Shown: positions 1 through 6,228, counted from the stretch's first letter. The stretch is DNA of 7,305 nucleotides from Methyloglobulus sp. (GCA_013140405.1 JABFSV010000257.1:1-7305); one strand, 5' to 3'. The notes: a model not told the origin generated them from the letters alone. Translations and numbers: made by a program.

Positions 1-36
1 AATCTTTTGTGGTGTCAAAAACAATGTTCATAGCCA

Positions 37-54
37 TTATTGTATGCACAATAA
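37..54. repeat. Small inverted repeat (7-bp arms, 4-nt loop)
   Basis: TTATTGT at 37-43 is exactly complementary to ACAATAA at 48-54 around the loop ATGC. No U-tract follows, so it is not a convincing terminator. It could be a protein-binding site or the end of a structure belonging to whatever lies left of the window. No function is assigned. Confidence 0.4.
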
Positions 55-211
55 CTTAGCCAATCAAATGATCGGAGGCACGAAAGGGCGTAAATATAAT
101 TTGTGGATTTGACGCGCAACATAAGAGACCTACCTGTTTTGTTTGTCTTTAGCAGGAATTGCCACCCTTCGCAGATTTATTTTAGTTATCAGGTGGGGAT
201 TTTGTGTTTTC

Positions 212-242
212 AAACGTCTTATAGTTTAGGAATAAGACGTTT
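212..242. repeat. Perfect 10-bp hairpin in the upstream non-coding region
   Basis: AAACGTCTTA (212-221) and TAAGACGTTT (233-242) pair perfectly across an 11-nt loop. The following + strand sequence is CTATATATT rather than a run of T, so termination would be weak at best. It may be a terminator remnant of an upstream gene, an operator, or a small dispersed palindrome. It lies 12 bp left of the larger inverted-repeat element at 255-412. Confidence 0.5.
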
Positions 243-250
243 CTATATAT

Positions 251-416
251 TAAGGGAAACTCTGAACAAGTTGATTCCATTCATAGTTCGACAAGCTCAC
301 CACGAACGGAATCAACACCTTACCGTTCGTCCTCGACTGCATGGATGCAGGAGGTAGGGCAACGCATGGAGCAGTTGCCGAGAGCTTGTCGAAGGACTTG
401 TTCAGAGTTTCCTAAG
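251..416. mobile_element. MITE-like element, 158 bp, with 17-bp perfect terminal inverted repeats
   Basis: The ends GGAAACTCTGAACAAGT (255-271) and its exact reverse complement (396-412) form 17-bp terminal inverted repeats. TAAG occurs immediately outside both ends (251-254 and 413-416), as a 4-bp target-site duplication would. The interior is packed with further hairpins: 270-278 with 308-316, 286-290 with 303-307, 337-342 with 345-350 (CTGCAT GG ATGCAG), and 358-363 with 374-379. A 12-bp motif TTCGACAAGCTC (288-299) recurs inverted at 382-393 and resembles the core of palindromic repeats widespread in proteobacterial genomes. There is no transposase or credible ORF inside, so it would be non-autonomous. 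It ends 83 bp before the lipoprotein start and may affect that gene's expression. Structure is seen directly; mobility is inferred. Confidence 0.65.
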
Positions 417-432
417 CTGATTATTCAGCTTA
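413..432. repeat. Perfect 8-bp palindromic hairpin abutting the MITE-like element
   Basis: TAAGCTGA (413-420) and TCAGCTTA (425-432) pair perfectly around TTAT. The hairpin starts at the base after the right terminal inverted repeat and includes the TAAG proposed as the target duplication. It may be the pre-existing palindromic target site or a part of the element itself. It lies in the presumed leader or promoter of the lipoprotein gene. Confidence 0.5.
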
Positions 433-484
433 TATCATCAATAAAGCTGTCTTCAGCATCTATAACTACAATAATTCTCATCCT

Positions 485-490
485 GAGAGG
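485..490 (+). promoter_or_regulatory. Ribosome binding site for the lipoprotein gene
   Basis: GAGAGG lies 5 nt before the ATG at 496. It is a good Shine-Dalgarno match and supports that start. A possible -10 (TATAAC, 461-466) lies upstream but lacks a convincing -35, so no promoter is called. Confidence 0.6.
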
Positions 491-495
491 AAATC

Positions 496-1794
496 ATGCC
501 CCATTTCTCCTACAAGTTTTTTGTATCCCTTATTTTGGCTTCTATATTGATGTTGACAGGCGGTTGCGCCCAGCAACCTGTAGTAAAACAGCAAGCTAAA
601 AAAAATGAAAGGACTGCTAAAGTCGATCCGCAAGTGCCTTTTGCTTTTTCTGCATTGCAAAGCCCTGTTCTCAACGAGTCAGTCGATCAAAAGCTGGTAA
701 GCCGTCCTGATGGCAGCGTGGTGTTGTCATGGTGGCAAAACACGGCTAAAGATAAGCCCGCTTTGCTGATTTCTGTATTAGAAAATGAACAATGGACAGC
801 ACCCTCCCCTGTCACGGCCGTGACCAATATTATCGAGGCTCAGGTTGTGCCTGTCGGTAACGATTCCTTGGCGGCCTTATGGATGGTGTCGAAACCCGCA
901 AAATCCGGTGAAGGTGAAGTCCATGATATTTTTGCATCCCGTGGCGATAAGTTTGGTAAACAATGGACTCCGCCACTACGTTTAAACCAGGAAACCGTCA
1001 CTTCCATGAAAGAAAGTCCAATATTGGCAGCCATGCCCGATGGTACCTTATTGTCATCATGGGCAGATATGCGACATTACAAAATGATTCCACCCAGCAA
1101 GCCTGGTGCTGAAGCTACTTCAGAAGGGTTTACTTCGCTTATGGTTACCAGTGTTTCTCCTGACGATAAGCATATTAAAGAAATGCTGGTCGATAAGGAT
1201 TTTTGCGAGTGTTGCGCTCCAGCAATGGTAACGGATGAGCAAGGTGGGTTACTTGCTTATCGGGAACATTTAGTGGGCAATGTCCGTGATCCTGCCGTAA
1301 TGCGGATTTCGGCTATTGATTTTGGACAATCGGCTATCGTGCATAACGACCATTGGGTGCTGGATGGCTGTCCATCCAAAGCGCCAGCCATTGCCCGGTT
1401 GGATAGCACCGTCGGTATTGCATGGTTAACGGCAGTTAATGATAAAACGCGCATTCGCGCTGCTTTTTCCACTGATAAAGGCCAACATTTCGCCGAACCG
1501 ATTGAACTTGAACTAGAAAATGCCGGGAGTGTCAGCGGTATTGAAATGGACAGTCCGCATTCGGCTTTGGTGGCGTGGACGGCAACCGGAAAGCAGGGTG
1601 AAATGACCAAGTTGGCCAGGGTATTCGATGATGGCAGGATTGAACACCGTACTACCGTGCATTCTTTGTCTGAGGGCAAAGCCTATAAATGGCCTGGGCC
1701 ACGTATGACTAAGGGCAATGATATTGTGGTTATTGGCTGGAATGATGAGCAAGCCAAGAAAATGGGCTTGGTTAAAGTACAGGTGGGGCAATGA
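496..1794 (+). CDS. Sialidase-like beta-propeller lipoprotein with CxCC motif
   Basis: A 432-residue exported lipoprotein. A hydrophobic stretch (about 7-20) ends in the lipobox LTGGC, so Cys24 should be lipidated; a Gln- and Lys-rich linker follows. The rest looks like a beta-propeller: recurring strand patterns ending in Trp (about W79, W189, W310, W361, W415), one good Asp-box STDKGQHF (325-332) and one degenerate copy near 148-157. This matches proteins often auto-named exo-alpha-sialidase. The FRIP motif and an obvious arginine triad of true sialidases are not visible, so glycosidase activity is doubtful. Instead it has a CECC cluster (C237, C239, C240), YREH (255-258), RDP (264-266) and GCPSKAP with C292. 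I recall the CxCC...GCP pattern from a bacterial sialidase-like family of unknown function. The stop overlaps the next gene's start (ATGA), so it is probably co-translated with the thioredoxin, which suggests thiol or metal chemistry at these cysteines. Family fold is fairly sure; function is unknown. Confidence 0.88.
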   Translation: MPHFSYKFFVSLILASILMLTGGCAQQPVVKQQAKKNERTAKVDPQVPFAFSALQSPVLNESVDQKLVSRPDGSVVLSWWQNTAKDKPALLISVLENEQWTAPSPVTAVTNIIEAQVVPVGNDSLAALWMVSKPAKSGEGEVHDIFASRGDKFGKQWTPPLRLNQETVTSMKESPILAAMPDGTLLSSWADMRHYKMIPPSKPGAEATSEGFTSLMVTSVSPDDKHIKEMLVDKDFCECCAPAMVTDEQGGLLAYREHLVGNVRDPAVMRISAIDFGQSAIVHNDHWVLDGCPSKAPAIARLDSTVGIAWLTAVNDKTRIRAAFSTDKGQHFAEPIELELENAGSVSGIEMDSPHSALVAWTATGKQGEMTKLARVFDDGRIEHRTTVHSLSEGKAYKWPGPRMTKGNDIVVIGWNDEQAKKMGLVKVQVGQ

Positions 1795-2300
1795 AAAAGT
1801 ATCCTGGCTTATCAAAATTGTGTCAATTCGCTCTTCTTATGTGCTTCTTGCAATCTGCACAGCTTATTGCGGGGACAGATGAATTCTCTGAAAAAGTCCC
1901 TGCACCGGCGTGGACATTGAACGATCTGGACGGTAAACCAAACAGCTTGGCCAGTTACAAAGGCAAGGTTGTGGTATTGAATTTTTGGGGTACATTTTGC
2001 ACACCCTGCCTTAAGGAAGTCCCTGCGTTTGTCGCCACTCAACAGCAGTATGCCGACAACGGCGTTGTTATTGTTGGCGCTGCGATGGATAAGAACGATG
2101 ATGCTGCGGTCAAGGCGTTTGCCAAGAAATATTTTATCAACTATCCCGTCGTCATTGCACCCGGCACCATGATCCAAGATTATGGCGTTGTCGTTGCACC
2201 AGCCACTTTTATTATCGACAAGAACGGCTTTATCGTCTTTAAGCACATCGGGGCACTGTCCCGTAAAGACCTTGCACAGCAGCTTGTGCCGTTGTTGTAG
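1791..2300 (+). CDS. TlpA/ResA-family periplasmic thiol-disulfide oxidoreductase
   Basis: A 169-residue thioredoxin-fold protein. The N-terminus is basic then hydrophobic (about 1-27), typical of a Sec signal peptide or membrane anchor, so the domain acts in the periplasm. The active site is WGTFCTPC (C70 and C73, CxxC), preceded by the strand VVLNF. The cis-proline loop is VAPATF (P137), followed by the IIDKNG turn usual in TlpA/ResA. Length is normal for the family. Members reduce disulfides in periplasmic clients, for example in cytochrome c or copper-centre assembly. The ATG overlaps the previous stop, and an AGGTGGGG sequence (1781-1788) inside the upstream gene serves as ribosome binding site. 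The likely client is the upstream CxCC lipoprotein, by inference from coupling alone. No Sco-type copper ligands were recognised. Confidence 0.93.
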   Translation: MKKYPGLSKLCQFALLMCFLQSAQLIAGTDEFSEKVPAPAWTLNDLDGKPNSLASYKGKVVVLNFWGTFCTPCLKEVPAFVATQQQYADNGVVIVGAAMDKNDDAAVKAFAKKYFINYPVVIAPGTMIQDYGVVVAPATFIIDKNGFIVFKHIGALSRKDLAQQLVPLL

Positions 2301-2340
2301 AGTTGACTGTTCTTGAGACAAAAGTTTTCAACTATTTTTA
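2301..2340 (+). terminator. Possible weak terminator after the lipoprotein/thioredoxin operon
   Basis: AGTTGA (2301-2306) pairs with TCAACT (2328-2333), and ATTTTTA follows. The stem has only 6 bp and a 21-nt loop, so efficiency is doubtful. Its position directly after the stop codon is the main support. Confidence 0.35.
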
Positions 2341-2758
2341 ATGTCACACGAAGTACAAACCTAGGTTTGCACTCCTAAAGTTAACTGAAGACTTATGATT
2401 TGATAGCTATTAAAAACTGTGTCATTTGCCACACTTTGTGTGATACGACCCATTTTTCAATTTAAAATTGGTTTTATCAAATAATGGGAGCTATCGCTAA
2501 TATAATGATTTTACTAAAATTTTCAATTTCGCTTTAAAAGATTTACCTCGGCACTTTACAATGAATAACTTTCCAACTTTTCTAAAAATAATTTAACCTA
2601 CTAATAAATAGAATAATTTCACCATAGTATTTACAGTGCCGCAAACTTTGTCTTCATCAATCCGGAATCGCGTTAAGCGTTGTTTCACTTTTTTATCATG
2701 AATGGCGCGAATATTGCTAAATTACAGGTTAATACCTTGTAAAACCTGCGACCCCTTT
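2341..2758. other. AT-rich non-coding region with small palindromes, upstream of the sigma factor
   Basis: No ORF with coding character is visible on either strand. It contains a perfect 14-bp palindrome CAAACCTAGGTTTG (2356-2369), a hairpin CACAC-TTT-GTGTG (2430-2442) and an inverted repeat CAATTT-A-AAATTG (2458-2470). CGGCACT (2549-2555) recurs inverted as AGTGCCG (2635-2641). The region must hold the promoter of the sigma/anti-sigma pair, but I cannot assign -35/-10 boxes with confidence. A half-match to a Fur box (2501-2519) was considered and rejected. Confidence 0.4.
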
Positions 2759-3274
2759 ATGTTTGAATTTACCGCTAACGACACTGCCGAATTGCTGCAT
2801 AAGCATCACAGCGAATTACAACGGTTTTTGGCTCGGCGTATCGGTTGCCAGGACACGATTGAAGATATTATGCAGATGATGTTTTTGCGCTTGTGCGGCT
2901 ACCAGAGCGAAACCGGCGTTGAAAACCCGCGTGCATTCTTGTTTAAGGTTGCGTCTAACCTGGCGGCAGACCACCTACGCAGCCAGGAACGCCGCAGCGA
3001 AACACCGATTGCAGAAGACTTGTTTGGACAATTTATAGACGACGCACCTTCTCCGGAAGCCGTGCTGTTCTCGCAACAACAACTTGCACTCTTGAAACAG
3101 TCGATACAAGAGCTACCGCCTAAGTGCCGCGAAGTATTTATCTTATGCAAATTTGAAAATTATACCTACCTTGAGGTTGCCAAGCAGTTGAGCATCTCCG
3201 AAGGCACAGTCACCAAGCATATGATTAAAGCCCTGGAACACTGCAAGCGCCGGGTATTTGAAGATTTTCAATAA
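2759..3274 (+). CDS. fecI: ECF RNA polymerase sigma factor, FecI type
   Basis: A 171-residue group-IV sigma factor. Region 2 spans about residues 8-78, with DTIEDIMQMMFLRL (core binding and -10 recognition) and NPRAFLFKVASNLAADHLRS. Region 4 spans about 107-165, with LPPKCREVFIL and the helix-turn-helix YLEVAKQLSISEGTVTKHM that reads the -35 element. The order, spacing and length are those of FecI-like sigma factors. The reading frame is open back to an ATG at 2702, which would add 19 residues. I prefer the ATG at 2759 because family similarity begins there; neither start has a clear Shine-Dalgarno sequence, so the start is uncertain. The FecR-type anti-sigma gene begins 64 bp downstream, and the pair is presumably one operon. 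The usual downstream TonB-dependent receptor is absent. The symbol is a family-level label and does not imply ferric citrate as the signal. Confidence 0.9.
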   Translation: MFEFTANDTAELLHKHHSELQRFLARRIGCQDTIEDIMQMMFLRLCGYQSETGVENPRAFLFKVASNLAADHLRSQERRSETPIAEDLFGQFIDDAPSPEAVLFSQQQLALLKQSIQELPPKCREVFILCKFENYTYLEVAKQLSISEGTVTKHMIKALEHCKRRVFEDFQ

Positions 3275-3338
3275 CGCGACTGGATGTTAAGCTAGTTTCC
3301 AGCGTCTTACCATTAATAGAACCCAGCCACTACCAACA

Positions 3339-4373
3339 ATGCAGCAACCCGTTGATCCAAAAACCTTGCAACAAGCGTCCTCACAAGCCTCAGAGTGGTT
3401 TGTACTGCTTAATTCCGGCAAAGCGACGACAAAGCAAAAGCTGGATTTTGAGCATTGGCTGGTGCAATCCTCAGATCATCATAACGCTTGGCAACAAACC
3501 CAATCACTTTGGCAAGGCTTGGAACAACTGTCTCCCGCAGACATTAAAGCCCTCAAAAACACCTTATTGCCTGCGGCTAGTTCAACCCGCAATGAAGTTA
3601 ACTTAAGAAACGCAAAGCCCTCTCCCTCTGGAGAGGGCGAAGGAGTTAAATCAACCCGCCCCAGATTCTTCACCCCAACCCATTATGCTTTCGGTGCAAT
3701 GATCTTATTGCTGGCTGCATTGATTTGCCAACAGCCGTTCTGGTATGCCGACTACTATACAGGTGCTGGTGAATCCAAACGGATATCCCTCAACGACGGA
3801 TCGACAGTAGAACTGGATTCCGGGAGCGCGATTTCGGTCGATTACACGGCTAACCGTCGCCGACTCGTATTGCATCAAGGTGAGGCTTTCTTTACCGTAG
3901 CCGCCGATGCAGCACGGCCTTTCGATGTTGTTGCTGGCGAGGCAGAAGTACGGGCATTAGGTACGGCTTTCGATGTAAGCCGCGAGGGTGAAAATATGCA
4001 AGTGACCGTCTTTGAACATGCCGTTCGGGTTTCGGCAGGAATGCAACGGATTGACAAGCTCTCTAGCGGCAATTCCGTTAGTTTTAAGGATAAACACCTA
4101 GGCAACATCACCCCACAAAACCTGACAACTATCAACAGTTGGCGGCAGCACCGCCTAATTTTTGCAGATCAACGATTGGGCGATGTCGTCAAAGCACTCA
4201 ACCGCTACCGACGTTTGCCCATAATTATTCTGGGCAGCCAAGCCAAAAACCTGTCCGTCACCGGACTGTTCGACACTCAGGACACCGATACCGCTCTGCA
4301 AACCATCGAAGAAACCCTGGCTGTCAATATCCGCCGATTGCCTGGAGGGTTAGTTTTGCTTACTGGTATCTGA
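3339..4373 (+). CDS. fecR: FecR-family transmembrane anti-sigma factor
   Basis: A 344-residue inner-membrane regulator partner of the sigma factor upstream. The cytoplasmic N-terminal domain (about 11-65: ASEWFVLLNSG, FEHWLVQSSDHHNAW, QSLWQGLEQL) is typical of the FecR N-terminal family that binds the sigma factor. A single membrane segment lies at about 117-131 (FGAMILLLAALICQQ). The periplasmic FecR domain (about 145-235) shows SLNDGSTVELDSGS, RRLVLHQGEAFFTV, PFDVVAGEAEVRALGTAFDV and VTVFEHAVRV. The C-terminal part (about 270-344) resembles the DUF4974/STN-like fold that contacts a receptor's signalling domain. The linker before the membrane segment contains PSPSGEGEG (94-102), encoded by a dispersed palindromic repeat read in frame. 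No clear ribosome binding site is seen before the ATG. Family assignment is firm; the signal and receptor are unknown. Confidence 0.93.
   Translation: MQQPVDPKTLQQASSQASEWFVLLNSGKATTKQKLDFEHWLVQSSDHHNAWQQTQSLWQGLEQLSPADIKALKNTLLPAASSTRNEVNLRNAKPSPSGEGEGVKSTRPRFFTPTHYAFGAMILLLAALICQQPFWYADYYTGAGESKRISLNDGSTVELDSGSAISVDYTANRRRLVLHQGEAFFTVAADAARPFDVVAGEAEVRALGTAFDVSREGENMQVTVFEHAVRVSAGMQRIDKLSSGNSVSFKDKHLGNITPQNLTTINSWRQHRLIFADQRLGDVVKALNRYRRLPIIILGSQAKNLSVTGLFDTQDTDTALQTIEETLAVNIRRLPGGLVLLTGI
3617..3638. repeat. Palindromic repeat inserted in frame within fecR
   Basis: GCCCTCTC (3617-3624) pairs perfectly with GAGAGGGC (3631-3638) around a 6-nt loop. The block has the look of the short CCCTCTCCCTCTGG-type repeats usually found between genes. 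Here it is translated as part of the low-complexity peptide KPSPSGEGEGVK in the FecR linker. An 11-nt identical core, TCTCCCTCTGG, also occurs at 7293-7303, the start of another copy truncated by the window edge, which supports a dispersed repeat family. Confidence 0.6.
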
Positions 4374-4482
4374 GTTTGATGAACCTTAGAGTGCGGTAGT
4401 GAACAAAAAATCGCATTCTGACAATCACAAATAGAAGATCACTAAATCAAAAATATTTGCGCCTCGGCAACTTTGAATAAAA
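4374..4482. other. Non-coding spacer after fecR with a weak hairpin
   Basis: AGAGTGCG (4388-4395) pairs with CGCATTCT (4412-4419), one pair being G-U, across a 16-nt loop. No U-tract follows, so it is a poor candidate terminator for the sigma/anti-sigma operon. No receptor gene or remnant of one was seen here. Confidence 0.3.
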
Positions 4483-4573
4483 TGTCATTTCGAGCAAAGC
4501 GAGAAATCTGGCCTGCACAAACCGCACGCTATTCGGATGCTTGATAAGATTCCTCCCGATGGTCGGAATGACA
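4483..4573. mobile_element. Second MITE/REP-like element, 91 bp, imperfect 27-bp terminal inverted repeats
   Basis: The 27-nt arms at 4483-4509 and 4547-4573 match as inverted repeats at 21 of 27 positions; the outer seven (TGTCATT) are identical. The arms contain motifs of the kind CATTTCGAGC...GAGAAATCT and GATTCCTC...GGAATGACA, which I recognise from dispersed intergenic repeats common in several bacterial phyla. The 37-nt interior has no coding content. No clear target duplication was found. It sits in the convergent gap between fecR and the amidohydrolase gene, where an insertion would do little harm. Confidence 0.6.
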
Positions 4574-4656
4574 AAAACTGTTACTTAGCAACTGAAGCCA
4601 AAAGTGTGTCATACCCACCGGAAAGGCGGCTTTTAAGAAAAGATACACGTTCTTAC

Positions 4657-4690
4657 TTAAAAAGCTCCGTCCCACTATTGAACGGAGCTT
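4657..4690 (-). terminator. Rho-independent terminator of the amidohydrolase gene
   Basis: AAGCTCCGT (4662-4670) and ACGGAGCTT (4682-4690) form a perfect 9-bp stem with an 11-nt loop. Read on the minus strand, the stem runs directly into a run of five T before AAG. It lies 33 bp beyond the stop codon of the minus-strand amidohydrolase gene. The hairpin could also work on the plus strand (ATATTTTA follows), protecting against read-through in both directions. Confidence 0.72.
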
Positions 4691-4722
4691 ATATTTTACA
4701 AGTTAGAAGCAATAGTTATTGC

Positions 4723-5970
4723 TTAGAATTTATTGACAATAACCCTTCCGCCTGACATCACCAAATCGGGATACTCCAGGATTTTGAATCTTTCGAAAGG
4801 ATTGCCACGAACCGCAATAATGTCCGCAGGTGCGCCCGGAGCCAATGTGCCAAGCAATGGATGTACACCTAAGCGTTTTCCGGCTTTAGAAGTCACAGAC
4901 TTGAATACATTAATAACATCGTCGAAATTAATGGCATCTGCGCCGTGGGTTAGATGCAGCATCATGTGCATTTCCTCAGCATTGATGCCCCAAGGAACAT
5001 TGTCGTGCGCCACTTCGGAACCATAAATGAAATTTGCGCCAAATAAACCCAGCTTAAACGTGTTGCTATGTAGCCCCGTAGGTGCGCATGACGCAAGGGT
5101 GTCAATAGTGGTGACGAAGGTGATACCTGCGTTAACCGCAGCTTGCAACGAAGTATCGCTAATCTCGCCGCACGGCATGTGGGCAAGTTCATCAACACCG
5201 GCTGCCAATGCACGGTCAAACCCGTCCTGTTCCCCAACATGGGCAATAACCCGCTTACCTAGCTTATGGGCTTTGTTAACAATCGCTTGTACGATTTCCT
5301 TGGGGAGGATAGACCAAGGCGCGGGCGGAACAGGATGGTCACCATGAGGCTGCATCCAAGGCGCCCCTATTTCACCGCCCGGTTCAAGCGCAATCTTTAT
5401 GGCAGTCGCGCCGCCATCGACAAGTTGCTGCACGACCAACTCCGCTTCGGCAGTGGTGGCAACAGAAATGCCGACTTTAGCTAAGCCGCCAACGGTATCG
5501 TCAGGGGTAAATATGTTAAGCGGATAACCGCCGACCGCCTGGATAATTGGGCCTGTGCTTAATAAGCGAAGCTTGCCTTGGCCGCCCTCTTTAGGATGTA
5601 AAGGACCGCCGGTATCTTGCACAGTGGTAATGCCGTGTTCCAGTACAGTGTCTTTTCTCACGTTTTGGAAGGTTACATGCGCATGTGATTCGATAAAGCC
5701 CGGCATGATGGTCGCATCGCCCAGATTGATCCTATTTCTGCACTGTCCGCGTAATGACTCGGGAGTACCGACCTGTTTGACTTTGTTGCCTTCGATTAAT
5801 ACCGCCATATTGGCTTGTGGATAATTAACGCCGTCAAACAATTGCTTGGCGATCAATAACCGGCAGGATGGTAAGGCTTCGGTCGCTAAAGCTTGTGTAC
5901 TTACGGCTTGGCTTAAAAACCATGTCAGCAACAGGCAGAAACTTTTTAAGTAATGATATTTAGTTTTCAT
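4723..5970 (-). CDS. Secreted metal-dependent amidohydrolase (imidazolonepropionase/prolidase-like)
   Basis: A 415-residue amidohydrolase-superfamily enzyme. An N-terminal signal peptide (hydrophobic core about 11-22, likely cleavage after QALA at residue 29) sends it to the periplasm. The small beta-domain is followed by the TIM-barrel signature GFIESHAHVTF, with metal ligands H96 and H98. K192 in AIKIALEPG is the likely carboxylated bridging lysine. H244 (VIAHVGEQ) and H264 (ELAHMP) are the next ligands. The C-terminal GTLAPGAPADIIAV...PDLVMSGGRV closes the beta-domain, as in imidazolonepropionase-like and Xaa-Pro dipeptidase-like members. The strand-8 Asp normally found as GTD appears to be Glu (E319, YGSEV). 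The substrate cannot be named; cyclic amides or proline dipeptides are family possibilities. It is transcribed divergently from the AraC-type regulator and has its own terminator. No strong ribosome binding site was seen before the ATG. Confidence 0.92.
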   Translation of the reverse strand: MKTKYHYLKSFCLLLTWFLSQAVSTQALATEALPSCRLLIAKQLFDGVNYPQANMAVLIEGNKVKQVGTPESLRGQCRNRINLGDATIMPGFIESHAHVTFQNVRKDTVLEHGITTVQDTGGPLHPKEGGQGKLRLLSTGPIIQAVGGYPLNIFTPDDTVGGLAKVGISVATTAEAELVVQQLVDGGATAIKIALEPGGEIGAPWMQPHGDHPVPPAPWSILPKEIVQAIVNKAHKLGKRVIAHVGEQDGFDRALAAGVDELAHMPCGEISDTSLQAAVNAGITFVTTIDTLASCAPTGLHSNTFKLGLFGANFIYGSEVAHDNVPWGINAEEMHMMLHLTHGADAINFDDVINVFKSVTSKAGKRLGVHPLLGTLAPGAPADIIAVRGNPFERFKILEYPDLVMSGGRVIVNKF

Positions 5971-6038
5971 GTTCTGTAATAACTACTCGGGATGTAAGAA
6001 AAATTTGTGTTTACAAGTGACGTTTATCATTTCAATGT

Positions 6039-6088
6039 AATAACTATGTTATTGAACTATTTAATAAACTCACCGATTAATATAATCG
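6039..6088. promoter_or_regulatory. Two 15-bp palindromes in the divergent promoter region
   Basis: AATAAC-TAT-GTTATT (6039-6053) and CGATTA-ATA-TAATCG (6074-6088) are perfect inverted repeats with 3-bp spacers; their centres are 35 bp apart. The second contains an exact TATAAT (6081-6086) that could be a -10 box for the + strand regulator gene, but no -35 at proper spacing is convincing. The position between divergent genes suggests operator sites; the binding protein is unknown. Confidence 0.4.
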
Positions 6089-6118
6089 AAAACCCAAGAT
6101 GAAAACCCCATAGATTCA

Positions 6119-6148
6119 TATGCCAAACGTATTAATTTCTATGGCAAA
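6119..6148 (+). promoter_or_regulatory. 21-bp-spaced direct repeat, candidate AraC-family operator
   Basis: TATGCCAAA (6119-6127) and TATGGCAAA (6140-6148) are direct repeats differing by one base and spaced by exactly 21 bp, two helical turns. Extending over the full 21-bp unit from 6111, 13 of 21 positions agree. AraC-family proteins commonly bind two direct half-sites about 21 bp apart. An inverted pair CCATAGA (6108-6114) and TCTATGG (6138-6144) overlaps it. Autoregulation by the adjacent regulator is inferred. Confidence 0.35.
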
Positions 6149-6205
6149 AGATATTGCCCCACTCTCTTTTCAGCTATGGCTTGATTTTCAGCTGCCCCTT
6201 TAATT

Positions 6206-6228
6206 GTTAGACTAACGTTCAATTGAAC
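6206..6228. repeat. Two abutting palindromes just before the regulator's ribosome binding site
   Basis: GTTAG-A-CTAAC (6206-6216) is followed without a gap by the perfect palindrome GTTCAATTGAAC (6217-6228), and then by AGGCGG (6229-6234), the likely Shine-Dalgarno sequence. The arrangement could be an operator or an RNA structure controlling ribosome access. The first palindrome has a GTTRRRY-like end, but no integron attC site is present. Confidence 0.4.

Noticed and set aside
61..100. Riboswitch-like fragment (CGGAGGCACGAAAGGGCG)
   Set aside because: It superficially recalls cyclic-di-GMP riboswitch pieces, but the conserved core and paired stems are not present.
103..357. 84-codon open frame on + across the left non-coding region
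   Set aside because: It starts with GTG without a ribosome binding site, has no recognisable protein character and runs through the inverted-repeat element.
1257..1679. 140-codon open frame on - inside the lipoprotein gene
   Set aside because: Shadow of a well-supported coding sequence, with no signal peptide, domain or ribosome binding site.
496..1794. True sialidase function for the lipoprotein
   Set aside because: Asp-box and propeller features are present, but FRIP and the arginine triad are not seen; the cysteine signature points to a different role.
1812..2321. 169-codon open frame on - antisense to the thioredoxin gene
   Set aside because: The sense strand clearly encodes a TlpA-type domain; the antisense product is Asn/Asp/Cys-rich without family features, a shadow frame.
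2501..2519. Fur-box-like sequence (TATAATGAT half-site)
   Set aside because: Only the left half matches the 19-bp consensus (8 of 9); overall 11 of 19 in AT-rich DNA is not distinguishable from chance, and it lies about 240 bp from the start codon.
4537..4755. 72-codon open frame on + between fecR and the amidohydrolase gene
   Set aside because: It begins inside the repeat element, crosses the terminator hairpin and overlaps the end of the convergent gene; composition is not protein-like.
6206..6216. Possible integron attC-like end (GTTAGAC)
   Set aside because: The partner RYYYAAC is not matched, there is no second pair of core sites, no cassette and no integrase.
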